Source: Bostrychus sinensis (taxonomy: Eukaryota > Chordata > Actinopteri > Gobiiformes > Eleotridae). From it: a stretch of DNA of 64,000 nt. Under the pieces are notes generated by a model. That model was not told where the DNA came from. It searched no databases and was given only the letters and a program-made list of their open reading frames with translations. The translations under genes and the position numbers were made by a program. The stretch is taken from contig CM036251.1 of the NCBI GenBank assembly GCA_020698575.1, forward strand, positions 9,712,288 to 9,776,287, in the 5' to 3' direction. Positions 10,575-22,148 of this stretch are shown here, piece by piece. Every line of letters begins with the position of its first letter. Positions within the stretch are counted from its first letter, which is position 1.

Positions 10575-12450
10575 GCTTTGTTTTAAACACTTAATGTTTG
10601 TTTTTTATTGACTGACTATTCAATGGAAAAATAAGATAAACAGTAAGTCCAACCCACCTCAGACCGAAGGGAAGAGCCTCTCCCCAAACCCCAGCCCTCT
10701 GCACAGACATAACCCTTCAGTGATATATGTTCTAAACATGGCCGCTGAGCCTTCCCCTAAAAATGATATAAAAACAGCTGTGAGTGTCCTCCTCCAAAAA
10801 GACAAGCTTCATTTCCTCCTGCCACTCTCACAGACGAGCTTTATTTGCAGTGGCATGGGCTGGAGGAAGAGCCAGAAAGAACTCCACTTCAATAAGTCCC
10901 CTTGACGTAACAAGGTAAAATGACATTCATGTACAAAAAAGCAAGTCTAAGGCCCAGCTCCCAGTGTGTCCTTGGTCTTTCACTTCCTACTTATTAGAGA
11001 GCACATTTAGTATAGCCAGTCATTCAGTAACCCTTTAAATGTAACTTTTTTCACTTAGAAGCATGGCCATTCATTCATTGCTGCTTAAATTCACTAAAGG
11101 CTCATTTATACTCCCATGTTGTATGTAAATAGATCCATCTGTTCCAAGCATTGTTGGCGTCACAGCATTAATACTAACAACTACTTTCTATGTCAAAATG
11201 TGTGCTATGTTAAATAACCTGTAGGGGAAGAAAAGAAAAAAAGAGAACGAGTAACAACCACAACAAACATGGCGGCACTGGCGGAGATCTTTACACCACA
11301 TTTATTAAAAAAAGAGCCAAGAAAGTGAGGCAAAAATAGCAGTGGTCTGTTCAGTCTTTGAATACACTATGACTTACTTGCTCTTGTCACTCCTTAAAAA
11401 GTTTTGTTGAGCTGTGTTCACTAGCGCCCCCAACAGTCAGTGCATGACCTGCTCCATTCATTTGTATCAGCAAGGTCTGGGACGGACCAATAAAAAGACA
11501 GAATGGACACAGTGCTCTGTCCATAGCCAAATGCGTATTTAATGTATGTAATGAGTATAAATGAGCCTTCCGGGCCATGGGTGACAGGAGGCACTCAGGT
11601 GGGGTACACCCTGGGCAATGGCAGGTTCACTACTGCAGGTCTTAATGCTCAGTTCTGATTTTTTGCTCGAATCTGATTTTTTTTTTGTTTTTTGTTTGTG
11701 GTTGTTCACATTACAGTTTAAATGTGACCTCCATGAGTCTCATGTGTGAACCGTTTCCAGCCCTGAAGTGCCCTGCGTGTGCAAAAGAAGGGATGATGGA
11801 GCCTGAAGCGGTGGGACTGTGATGTGATGTGACTTCACTGGCAGTTTATCATAATTTCAGGATATTGTGGAAGATGTTTGAATATATCTGTCAAGAGACA
11901 CTCCTCAATGCTTATTTCTTAATATTTCTCATCATATTTCTCTTCACATTGCTCCTCAGTATAGTTACCATACAACCTTCAAATTGACCTTCAACAGAAT
12001 TGTCACCTTTAATATTAATTAGGTTTAAAACCTAATTTTTTCACTGACTAGCTTCATCTGCCAGGCTTGTTATCATTTAATCTGTCCAGTTCCCGCCTCT
12101 TCCAGCGCAGAACTGGGCTGTCTTTTACATTTCAATGACATAAAAAAGATTAAATGTGACTTGGCCGTTCAGACTGCAGTCACATTGCAAAAGATCAGAT
12201 ACGTATCTGATTTAGGAGCACATATGAAAGTGGCCTAGCTTGCATTTGAAAAAATCAAATTTGTGCTGTTCACAAAAAACAAATGGGTCACAAAAATGGT
12301 CACAAAAAAAATCTGACACAGGTCACATATGGGCAAAAAGTCAGATTTGGGTCACCTTTACCTGCATTGTGAAAATAGCCTTTGAGACAAATAACATTAA
12401 ACACCAAACACCATTAATTATGTAATTCACTTACAATTTGTAATTTAAAG
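10575..12450. other. Intergenic sequence, no gene recognised
   Basis: About 1.9 kb of mostly unique DNA. Short open frames (60-63 residues) show no family signature. A possible weak SINE-tail echo (GGGGTACACCCTGGGCAATGG) lies near 11601, and A- and T-runs are scattered. Confidence 0.45.
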
Positions 12451-12451
12451 C

Positions 12452-12545
12452 CACCAATTTTCCGAACACATGCCTCTTCGGATGGTGGGAGGAAACCAGG
12501 GAAAATCCATGATAAACCAGGGAGGACATGCAGACTTCAGACCAA
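12452..12545 (-). repeat. V-SINE-like core fragment, minus strand
   Basis: The words GAACACATGC, GGTGGGAGGAAACC and GGAGGACATGCAGACT are the reverse complement of the core of the complete SINEs at 24.9 and 54.3 kb. The tRNA head and the tail are missing. Confidence 0.65.
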
Positions 12546-14042
12546 CATTAACAGTTCAGGACATTATAATTTACATGACATACCTGCTTTAAAAAAAAAA
12601 AAAATTAAAGCTGGTTAGGTGCTGCTAGGCGGGTTTTAGGTTTCCCACTATAACAAGCCTCTCTTAGCATCACATTCAAACATGATGACAATGAAAGACT
12701 TTTTTTAAATACTTTTTTTTTGGCCCTTCATGAACAGACAGAACAGAACAATAAAGATGTGAAAGGAAACTTTGGAGGACAGAGCAAGGAGAGACATTCA
12801 GTGTCCGGACTCAAACCCACAACGCTGTAGTCGCCGCATGCCCCACCAAGTAAGCTGTAATATCATATTGTTTTACCATTATAGCAGTTTGTTGTTTGTC
12901 TACAAATCATCACTAGGATTGAGTAACAGTCACTGTCTGTTGCTTTTTGTCAACCAACTCCAAATATTCCTCCCATTTGCAAATGCGTTTCAATTCTTAT
13001 GTGTCTTATGGCTTATGTGTAACACTGTGTGGAGGAGATCATTTGCCTTTGCCAGGTTAGATTCAAAGGACAGACATGAAATTGGCTGCTCCAAAGTATT
13101 AAAATGGCTGACTTTAGTTCACCCTGGGACTAAGAGAGAGCTGAGCAGAGCTGAGGGCAACTGGTAAAATGAGCCACCTCCACAAACTGGGTGATCCATC
13201 AAATGCCACGGTTCATTATTGTGGTGGTATACGGCCTGAAAGAGAGTGCTTTATCTGGGTTTCCTGTTCTTATTAGTAGCACTCAGAGTAAAGGGATACT
13301 AGCAGGCCTTTTCTCATTGCCCACCAGTGCGAGAGGAGGGCTGCTGCTGACACTGAGCAGCAAAGTCATCCTCTGCCCGAGCTCTCTGGCCAGCGCGGTG
13401 TGAGGCCCTGCCAAGTTTTAGGAGAAGTACAAGTGACTATGGGCACACAGATCCATCCAGGGAGGCTCAATAGTCACAGTTGGAAATCTTTTTGCCAGCT
13501 GCAGCACATCATCCCTTCCCCGACGCTATCCAAAATGCAGCTATTTTAAAACCACTGTTTCGCACAATGGCACAACACAGCACTTGATGGCAGTAGACCA
13601 GATTTCTTACATGTGGGACAGTAATCTGAGCTGGATATGCTGCACCGCTACACTTGAGGTCATTTAAGGGAGCATTTGAGTGAAATATCCTTTCACACGA
13701 AGGAGACGAAGGAATCTGAGCACAGAATCACTTTCTACTGTGAGAAAATTACCTTTCTAAGATTTAATCAGCAAAGCCTAAAGCTTACATCAAAAACATC
13801 TGCTTAAGATCTGCTTGTTTAAGGATGGAAAAATCTTATTATGTACACAATCTCTGTTCAGTACAATTATGATGATTTTTATTATAGTCTATAAAATATA
13901 TCTCACAATCTTGTCACTACATTTAATAAGATTAAAGCTCAAATTAAGTAATGTGAATCAGATGCTGTTTTAAAACCCTTGCACAAAACACAAACTCTAA
14001 TCCATAATTTAAAAATGGCAAACAAATGTGGATGCAAAAAGC
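12546..14042. other. Intergenic sequence with a tRNA-like SINE head and a GC-richer stretch
   Basis: At 12805-12855 the minus strand has a tRNA-like head with a B-box-like GGTTTGAGTCC and an A-box-like stretch, probably a SINE fragment. About 13060-13440 is unique and less AT-rich; its open frames (131 and 70 residues) lack recognisable domains. The remainder is AT-rich and unremarkable. Confidence 0.35.
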
Positions 14043-14046
14043 TTAA

Positions 14047-14535
14047 AGGTTCCCTATTATGTTATAATGTTGTTTCCACCTAATTTTAATTTTATTCATG
14101 CACACTTGTGTGAGTAAATCCTGTTTGTTGAGCCCATCCTCTTCTAAAAAGCTGAAAATGCTTGGTCTCACATCTCACGTCACACATGAAACCTGGAAGT
14201 ACTCCTGCATGTTTCTAAAGCCCATACACTGTCACCAGACTCGTTCTGATCGTCCCAGAGCTAAAATTGCCGTCACGACAAAGCAGTCAGCTCATTTAGC
14301 ATCATGTTGCTAATAGCCATGCTAATTAGCCATGTTATGCTGTCCATTCCTCACAGTTGCCAGCAGGGGGTGACAGATGCCTAATCCAAGTGCTCTCTGC
14401 AAAGTCAAAATAACAGCTCCCTAACAGAAGATGTTTTTCATACATATACATTATTTTAAGTTAAGGTAAAAACTAATGCAAAGGTGTCCAAAAGTATTTC
14501 AAAAAGCCTAAAAAAACAAACATAATATAAGACAT
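14047..14535 (-). mobile_element. TTAA-flanked MITE, subfamily with GCTAATAGC core
   Basis: TTAA flanks both sides (14043-14046 and 14536-14539). The ends are inverted: AGGTTCCCTATTATG on the left and CATAATATAAGACAT on the right. Duplication of TTAA on insertion is typical of the piggyBac and Kolobok superfamilies; the two cannot be separated here. Related copies lie at 38.07-38.39 kb (opposite orientation) and 62.33-62.73 kb, sharing GCTAATAGC..GCTAA, a CAGCAGGGGG-like word and ACATTATTTTAAGTTA. It has no transposase. Confidence 0.7.
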
Positions 14536-14539
14536 TTAA

Positions 14540-15593
14540 TGTACCAAATAAAACAGCATTTGTATGGATGAAGCCTATAACCAGAGAGATCCTAAATCCA
14601 AATCTTTTGTGTTTTTGCTTGGCACAGTACAGTTTTGGACATGCACCTGCAAATACAGTATTGTATTATTATCTATAGTGTTTTTTCCTTTACAAATTGC
14701 AATTCCACTGTGGCTTGAAACACTTAGAAGCAATGTGGAAAGAAAGATGCTATTAGAAGAACCCTTGCACCTATTCCTTTTACCACCAATGTCATAATCT
14801 TTGATGTAAAATGAGACAGACATTTGAGTTCAGAGGTACTTTATGTGCAACCCCTGGAAATCTGTGTCAAATTTACAGCAACCAAAAAATACAAAAATTA
14901 GGATGGCTGGCCAGGCAACACCGTACCTTTAGTGTGCATGCTGCCAAGTGCAGTAGTAAAGATGTTATCTGTGACATGACCAGCAGATGGCAGTGGCTGA
15001 CAGTGGTGGGTGGTGTTACTGCCCGAGAAGTCCAAGTGAAGGACAGTGCGGGCTGTGAAACATCCTGAAGTATGACAGGTGGAGCGAATAATGCCTTGAA
15101 AAAAGGAGAGAACAAAGTGGTACAAAGACGGCAAATTAGCCCATCTCCAAAGATGAGGGGCTTCAATTATCACAGTGAGGGCCCAGCTGACAGGGCGCGG
15201 GGGAGCCGTGCTGAACTTTTCACAGAGACACAGGCACAGCATGAGGGTCATTAAAAATAGGGACTGACAAGTGACAGGAAGCATAGCGGTGAATGGGACT
15301 GGACTATAGATACAGAGGGATCCTTAAGCATGAGCAGGAACAAGCAGAGACATCCCCAAGCTACTGCTGTCTGAGGGTTTTGGACGGTACTTCAAACAAG
15401 GTAGTGGTCCTGAGAGGAGCTTGTGAGAAAAATAACTTGTGGTTTGTGTGTATGGGGAGCAGGGAGTTTGTAGAATATCTTTTTTACAACTGGATTGTAC
15501 GACTAATCATATAGGTAGGACTTTCTACATGTAAAATAACGTCCAGTCTACCCAAATATGTTGGTCTTATACTGTAAAGTGCTGTTAAATGCT
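14540..15593. other. Unique sequence; possible conserved non-coding stretch
   Basis: Non-repetitive sequence, less AT-rich at about 14915-15270, with overlapping open frames on both strands (up to 128 residues) that resemble no known family. Coding status is unsupported. Confidence 0.3.
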
Positions 15594-15690
15594 CAAAGTC
15601 ACTTTACAATTATGTGCATTATTCATTCACTCCACAGTCACTTTCTATGGTGGTGGTAAGCTACTATGCACCTATGGCCCGACCCCCACT
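15594..15690 (-). repeat. SINE family C fragment, minus strand
   Basis: The words AAAGTCACTTTACAATT, GTGCATTATTCATTCACTCC and GGTGGTGGTAAGCTACT match the longer copy at 49.01-49.32 kb. Only the 3' half of the element is present. Confidence 0.6.
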
Positions 15691-17404
15691 TTCTCACACC
15701 AGGACCTTTCGCAGTTCCTATATCTTTTTGGGGAACTATCCTTTTTTGCTGCACGTTTGCACATGATAGGAACTGGGGGCTGTGACCACCCTTATTAGCT
15801 CCTACTTTACAGCAGAGATTTTCCAGTTGGCTTAGGAAACATTTGTTGCTGTAGTGACATAGTTAGAGATGTAGGTAATTTTGCACATGTTCACCACCAT
15901 CTTTTGCAATTTGCTTGAAATATTTACTCATAACACACATACAAGCTAGTTAGACTTACCCTCACCCTCAGCTCCTCTTTCCTCTTTTATTTGTTTGTTG
16001 GCTGCTGGATGTCGCACTTATGCTATGTCACGATTATTATGACATCAAGTTCCTACCTGGTTGCTATTGATGGTGTGAAAACAAGGTTCCTGGGGCAAGG
16101 AGTTCATATAACTAGGTTCCTGTAACTATTCAGTGCAAAAATGCCTATTCAAAATCACCACTCTGCCACTGTGTACCCCATGACTTACTGTAAAATTAAA
16201 TTGAGTAAATCCAAGCTGCTCTTGATGTTGAAAGTTCAGTGGGTCTCAGAGAACATAGAAAGAAAGAAACATAAAAAAAGAAGAAGAAGAAGAAGAAAGG
16301 AAAAAAAAACTTAGGAGTGCCCTGTGGCTGTAGCACAGTCTGCCACACAGCAGCGCTCCTTGGTAACAGTCAGCTCTGCAGGTCATATAATTATAATGAT
16401 ATGGAGACACATGGGTTTTTGTTAGTGTGGATGTATGTTTACTGTCTGTAAACACCTGGCATGCGTGCGCTTCCATCACTATGGCCCTATCACCTGCATG
16501 TCAGAGGTTACCAAACAAACTTATGGCTCAGCGAGCAGCGGGATCAAACAGCACCGAGCAAGAAGCAAATCAGTCGACTTTTCCCCAGACGCCTCCTGAC
16601 AACAGGATAACACAGACAGTACAGACGTGCACTCAATGCTCACATGCAAACTTAAAAAAGACTTTTCTGTACTGGTTATAGTGTTATAGATGAGAGCGTA
16701 CAACGTGCAGTTAAAGACCGATATCATAGAAAATCAACAGCGTTTTCACTGAGAAGTTGGCATAACAGTTCTATGTTTTTAGTTTAGTTGACAACGTTTG
16801 GGTAATTTTTGGTTTCATACTGTAAAACCAAAGGACCCTCACAGTATTGCATAGTCTTTTCTGTGGCTTAATTTTACACTTTTGACACAGAACATTTTTT
16901 CCTTTGCCTATATCCTTCTCTTGCAATGATTTGCATATTAATTTAGCATAAGCATAGCTATATAAATTGAGCCCCACAATATATCTACCTACATGCCTTT
17001 GAAACACCAAAAAGCAGATTTTTTTCTCTCCCTTTTTGTCTTCATGTGCTGATATGGATGAATGCGAAGGGCTCTAATTAAGGGTCGTCTCCCGGTGGAC
17101 TCGGTCAGGCCCGGTGTATTGTTTGCCCAGTTCGATATGAAGGAGGGGGGCTGCTGCTGTTCTCTCTTCTCTCTCTGCCTCGGGCCAATGTGCCTGCCCT
17201 ATTTCAGTTCACAAGGTGTTCTCTGGTGAAAAAGACCTGGCAATCCCCAAGGACGCACACCGGGGTAGAGAAGAAATGTGTTTTTCTTCATGGTATAACA
17301 TAGGAAATGCTTCAATTTGGCTTAAAGTTAAGGGGAAGTAAACAATTGTGGTTGAGGTAGAGGTGCATTTTTTAACAAAACTATGCAATATTTGTAATTG
17401 TATG
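15691..17404. other. Intergenic sequence with an (AAG)n microsatellite
   Basis: Mostly unique. A short AAG/GAAA-rich tract lies at about 16258-16310. About 17040-17290 is less AT-rich and non-repetitive. No coding domain found; the open frames of 60-84 residues are unremarkable. Confidence 0.4.
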
Positions 17405-17964
17405 CAGTGGTAGAGGAAGTACTCAATCTCTAAAGGCTACTTCAGTAAAACTACAGATAAAAGAGCAGAAAGTTACTCATGTAGAAGTAAAAGAATCACC
17501 TCAAAATTCCTACTTAAGTCAAAGTATAAAAGTACTCACTTTTAAATGAACTTACAAGTAAAAAAGTAAAAGTTTTTTGTACAAACTCGTACAACTCATT
17601 AATATGTTAAATGTGAGGAATTGTGATTACTAAAGAAACAAACAACCTGGTGCAATAGAGGAGCCTGAATCTGTCTTTATTATTCAGATGTTTCTAAAGA
17701 GTATACTGCATCTTTTATATTAAAGTACTGTGTGTCTACAATAAAGGCATGGCAAAAACATGTGATTTTAAACTAAAATTCGAAATACTTTGTACTTAAA
17801 ATCGACTCAGAAGTGCAGTGGAGGAAAAAGTACTTGCTCTAAAATGTAATGAAGTAAAAGTAACAGTACTCCTTGTAAAATTTACTCCAGTAAAGTAAAG
17901 ATACATGAAAATTGTACTTAAGTAAAGTAACCAAGTATTTTTACTTCATTACATCCCACCACTG
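17405..17964. mobile_element. hAT MITE of the ACTTGAGTA family with perfect 8-bp TSD
   Basis: The 560-bp element begins CAGTGGTAGAGGAAGTACT and ends CATCCCACCACTG, so the first seven terminal bases are inverted (CAGTGGT). Identical ATTGTATG octamers flank it at 17397-17404 and 17965-17972. An 8-bp TSD with CAGTGG termini is the signature of the hAT superfamily. The interior is full of ACTTAAGTA and AAGTAAAAGT words. A second internal start-like sequence (CAGTGGAGGAAAAAGTACTT near 17816) suggests it arose from two copies or a partial duplication. No transposase frame. Confidence 0.9.
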
Positions 17965-17989
17965 ATTGTATGTAATGACAAAACTTACT

Positions 17990-18155
17990 TTACATCTTTT
18001 TTCCAATCGCCTTTTTTCTTCTGGGGTCACCACAGCAAATTTTCTGCCTCCTTGTGTGCAGTGATTTGCATAGTGATTTGGTGTAGGTTTTATGCCAGAT
18101 GACCTTCCTGATGCAACCCTCTCCATTTATCCAGACTTGGGACTGGCAAAAACTG
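17990..18155 (-). mobile_element. Dispersed repeat family A, minus strand
   Basis: The words GTGTGCAGTGATTTGCATAG, GCCAGATGACCTTCCTGATG and CCAGACTTGGGACTGGC are the reverse complement of the family A 3' and middle regions. It starts just downstream of the hAT MITE. Confidence 0.7.
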
Positions 18156-18439
18156 GCTTATGACTGTTATTATTATGTGAATTTCTTATTTCTACTGACT
18201 CTCTTGTGGCTGTATTTCACTTTGGTTAATAGGCACGTAAAGCTACACAGAACATAACAGAAGATTTCTTTATTGTTTTTATACAGGTGCCCAGAGAGGA
18301 CAAACTGAGAACTGCACACACATTTACACTTGAGAACAGAGCCTTGTTTGACCTTGTGACCTTGTTGGACCACATGTAAACTAAAATGGTTTGTACATTT
18401 TTTTTAATAGTGAAAACACCGTCACATCTATTGCCACTA

Positions 18440-18575
18440 TTTATAGACAACTGCAAATCCCAGCAACTATGGGCTTTAGGCGGGGTACAACCTGACACAG
18501 AGACATACACTGACAACAATTCACTCTCACATTCATTCATTGGGGCAATTTAGATTCACCAATTGAACACATGCA
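18440..18575 (-). mobile_element. V-SINE-like tail and middle, minus strand
   Basis: The words GGCGGGGTACAACCTG, GACACAGAGACATACACTGA, TCACTCTCACATTCATTCAT and CACATGCATG read as the reverse complement of the SINE middle and tail at 24.97-25.14 kb. The head is missing; a different tRNA-like head abuts at 18576. Confidence 0.7.
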
Positions 18576-18640
18576 TGCGGCAGTAGCTCAGTAGGTAGTT
18601 TGCCCACTAACTGAAAGGCTGATCTTCAAACCAACCCCTA
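18576..18640 (+). mobile_element. tRNA-like SINE head (family C type)
   Basis: GGCAGTAGCTCAGTAGGTAG resembles a tRNA A-box region, and CTGATCTTCAAACC, 20-25 bases downstream, a decayed B box. The wording matches the head of a common fish SINE. It cannot fold as an intact tRNA, so it is not called a tRNA gene. Confidence 0.5.
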
Positions 18641-19304
18641 TTAAAACTACTTGTCACTTTTGTTATTATGAAAAAATCCCAAATCTATCAAAATCACTGT
18701 TGTTAATCTCTGACGATGTAATAACCCCCTCTAAAAAAATCCACTTGCATTGAACATATTAAAAATATTTAATTTTTTGTTTTTAATTTAAAAAAAATTG
18801 AAATGCTCTTACATACGCTGTTATAAAAAGCATTAAAATTCTGAAAATAATGAAATATTTAGTATTTATGATTAGGACATAAGTTGGTTAAAAGATTAAT
18901 GCAAACCTTTATATATGTGGGACTTTACCGCATTAATCATAATTAATAAATTACAGAGGAAACAAAAAACAAAACAAAACAAAAAAATAAATAAATAAAA
19001 AAATAACACAATTAATCACACTTTATGACAGTGACCTAGTTTCTGGTACACAGTAACCAGGGCTGGACATCCACACTGGACAAAACACCAAATGTGAGTG
19101 GATTTCAGCTGTGAACTGTTGTAATTTGCCTACAGACTGCTCTACAGGTAACTGCAGGGTCGAGGGCGGCCGTCCCCTCACATCCAGTGCATAGCATCAC
19201 TCTTCTTTCAGTTTCAAACGCGCTGCTTCAAGGCACCGCTCATCGAATCTCTGATCCCACAGCTGACTGATGACACAGGGGACAGCAGTCCTCTGGGTTC
19301 AGAT
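18641..19304. other. AT-rich intergenic sequence
   Basis: AT-rich with an A/AAAC/AAAT simple tract at about 18960-19010. No gene evidence; the last 300 bp are less AT-rich and unique. Confidence 0.45.
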
Positions 19305-19955
19305 GCAAAGGAGAGAGGGGACAGGTCCACGAGGAGCACAGAGGAGGAGAGAGAGGAGAGAGAGAGAGGGACAGGTCCATGAGGAGCACAGAGGAGGAGA
19401 GCGAGAGGAGAGAGAGAGAGGAGAGAGAGAGGAGACATGTCCATGAGGAGCACAGAGGAGGAGAGAGAGAGGAGAGAGAGGAGAGAGAGGAGAGAGAGAG
19501 GGGACAGGTCCACGAGGAGCACAGAGGAGGAGAGAGAGAGAGAGAGGAGACATGTCCACTGAGGAGAACAGAGGAGGAGAGAGAGAGGAGAGAGAGAGAG
19601 AGGAGAAGAGAGGGGACAGGTCCACAAGGAGCACAGAGGAGGAGAGAGAGGAGGAGAGAGAGGAGAGAGAGAGGGGACAGGTCCACAAGGAGCACAGAGG
19701 AGGAGAGAGAGAGGAGAGAGAGGAGAGAGAGAGGGGACAGGTCCACAAGGAGCACAGAGGAGGAGAGAGAGAGGAGAGAGAGGAGAGAGAGAGGGGACAG
19801 GTCCACGAGGAGAACAGAGGAGGAGAGAGAGGGGACATGTCCACGAGGAGAACAGAGGAGGAGAGAGAGGGGAGAGAGAGGAGAGAGAGAGGGGACAGGT
19901 CCACGAGGAGCACAGAGGAGGAGAGAGAGGAGGAGAGAGAGGAGGAGAGAGAATA
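19305..19955. repeat. Purine-rich minisatellite, 11 units of about 60 bp
   Basis: Each unit combines ACAGGTCCAC (or ACATGTCCAC), GAGGAGCACAGAGGAGG and a variable GAGA-rich run. Unit starts lie at 19321, 19371, 19435, 19504, 19550, 19616, 19677, 19737, 19797, 19835 and 19895; spacings are 38-69 bp with several of exactly 60. Nearly all purines are on the plus strand. Because the repeat lacks stops it creates spurious frames on both strands (up to 266 residues, Ser/Pro/Leu-rich on minus, Arg/Glu-rich on plus). Not a gene. Confidence 0.95.
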
Positions 19956-21923
19956 TCAAAATCAGTGATAAAATACACACCTGAGCCAAATTTCATTGAA
20001 AAAGCAAGAACCACTGCAAATAAAAAAGGAAAAGGACACCTGTGTTCTCATGGGGGCACAGGGGTTAATATCAACTACAGTTAGTACAAAGCTGGTTAAA
20101 TAGTCTCTCACACTGAAACAGTCATTGTTATCTTAATCTTTTCTGTGATATCCAACCAACCCTGTCCTATTCTCCGCTCACTCCCCATTCTTCTTCTGAA
20201 CACAAAGCTAATATGCGGCGGGCCTGACAGTCACTACAGCGCATTTACATAAGCTTGTGTATATGGCCATTGTGACGATAATAGGCGTGTGATCTCCTGT
20301 GTCAGCGGATGAGGAAAAACATCCAATCCATTCAAACAGATATCTCGGCCCAAAGCATTAGCCTGTCCCGTAATTGGCCTCGGAGGTCACCCTGGCAGAG
20401 CAGAGAGGCGGCTCTAAATGCATCGCAAGAATTTGTTTTGCTCATTCGGCTTCCCCCCTCTCGTGCCCCCGACAAACAAAAGTGCTCAGAAATGTGAGAC
20501 CGAGCCCGCCTGGTGCCATCGGCCGCTGCCCCGTTCAAGTCCAAGGGTCGAATTTGTAGATTTTAGTAATGGTCGCCATTAATATCGCTCATGTCCAGGG
20601 TCCCTGTTGAGAAGTGGTGCCATATCTTTTTCTTCTAATGTGTTTATCGGTGCACTTGGAGGCGAATGGCTGTGCTAAAGGGGTCAGAGGATTACAAGCT
20701 AACATTGTGAGCCACGCTTTCAGGATTGTTGTTAGATTTATGACATTTTATCTGTGAAAAGCTTAAAAAATGTCAGGCACGAGGGTTTCCATTTTCAACC
20801 AATGTGATCTTAAATTCACCTCAATGATTCCCACAACATAGGAACTCAGAATAAATGAAAAAAATATACCATAACACGTCGGATGATCAACAAAAGGTAT
20901 TCCTCAAAGACTTTAGCACACATGTAACATTAACTTTACAAGGACTATTTGTTCTAAGCATGCAGTGGACTCAGTCAAATGTTTTTACTACGCTTCATCT
21001 CTAAGCATGTCCAGCGGCGCATTTTTTTCCACCAAAGAAAATGCAGATGAGAGCAGCCCCTTCCCCAACCGGGCTGCCATTTTTTTCCTCTCTTATCACT
21101 CCGCCCACGGCACTTGTACTTATGTTTGATAAAGTATTACATCAAGTTCTCCCCCAGCCGCTCCATACATGTCGTTCATCTGAGAGCGTATTCATAATTG
21201 ATAGCCCCCAGTGAAGGCTGGTGCCCCCATTGTTTGTGGGCTTCTGAATGGAGCTATAGCCCTGCGGTTTCTTGTGTGGGTTTGTCCACTGCTGCTCTTG
21301 AGTCCTGCATGTGATGTATGCCAAGAAATGTACACTTCCCTGGGTATGACTGTCTTCAGTAAAAAATAAAAATAAAAAAACAAAACAAAAAAAGTCTAGG
21401 ACAGTAGGAAAGTAGTAATTGGAAAACAAGGGTAGTTCCAGAAATTCTTGAGCAATGGGTGAAGATTTTATCAAAAAATACAGTGGCTGTGGCTGTCTAC
21501 TTGGTGAGAACAGAGTTTGATGTGCTAGAATAGAGGGCTGTGAACCAATAGTTTCATAGCAAATAAAGCAATGATTTTAATTACGTTGGATTATTTCACT
21601 TTTTTATAAAGACAAAGCAAAATATGTACTTTCAAAAAAAACATTAATGCGAGCAGGTATAACAGCATGAGCAAAGAGTATAGTAAGAGTTTAGTAATAT
21701 ATGCAGTATTAAAGGTACTGTGAGTAGTTCCCAGCAGCATCTAGTGATGATGGTTGTATTTTCCAATATCCACCTTAAAACCATCTTTTGTACAGGCTGA
21801 GAGCACCTACGGTAGCCCTGCAGGGACATACTGTTGTGTATGAGCAAAGCCAAGAAATCAGATAATGATGATCCCCTGATCTTTCGATCAATATCTATGT
21901 CTTATTTTAGTCAAAATGTACAT
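19956..21923. other. Unique sequence with candidate conserved non-coding stretches
   Basis: Non-repetitive. About 20190-20680 and 20990-21320 are noticeably less AT-rich and free of known repeats. Open frames of 60-110 residues overlap on both strands with no domain. Regulatory function is a guess that needs cross-species alignment. Confidence 0.3.
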
Positions 21924-22148
21924 TCATTCATTCATTCATTCAATCATCTTCCTCTTCTGCAGGAACTATGGGCCTGAGGTGGGGCACACCCAGACAACCA
22001 TTCACTGTCACATTCATTCACTAGGGCAAATTTAGATTTACTAATTCTCTGTGTTTTGGGATGGTGGGAGGAAGCCAAAGAGAACCCACAATAACACAAG
22101 GAGCACATCTTTGGGGTGAGGCAGGAACCCTAACCACTCAGTAACAGC
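21924..22148 (-). mobile_element. V-SINE-like element, minus strand, with (ATTC)n tail
   Basis: It begins with ATTCATTCATTCATTCATTC (the reverse complement of the GAATG tail), then GGTGGGGCACACCC, CATTCACTGTCACATTCATT, GATGGTGGGAGGAAGCC and AACCCTAACCACT, giving tail, middle, core and part of the head in reverse order. The core is diverged and the head lacks its first part. Confidence 0.75.

Noticed and set aside
12772..13167. 131-residue plus-strand open frame
   Set aside because: It starts in a SINE-head-like fragment and shows no domain, codon signal or splice context that I can recognise.
18576..18640. tRNA-like sequences considered as tRNA genes (also at 24.83, 54.18, 58.58 and 62.77 kb)
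   Set aside because: They keep A- and B-box-like words but not a full cloverleaf, and each is fused to or derived from SINE sequence.
19214..20014. Open frames of 138-266 residues on both strands
   Set aside because: All are produced by the purine-rich minisatellite, which has no stops in several frames; composition is pure low complexity.
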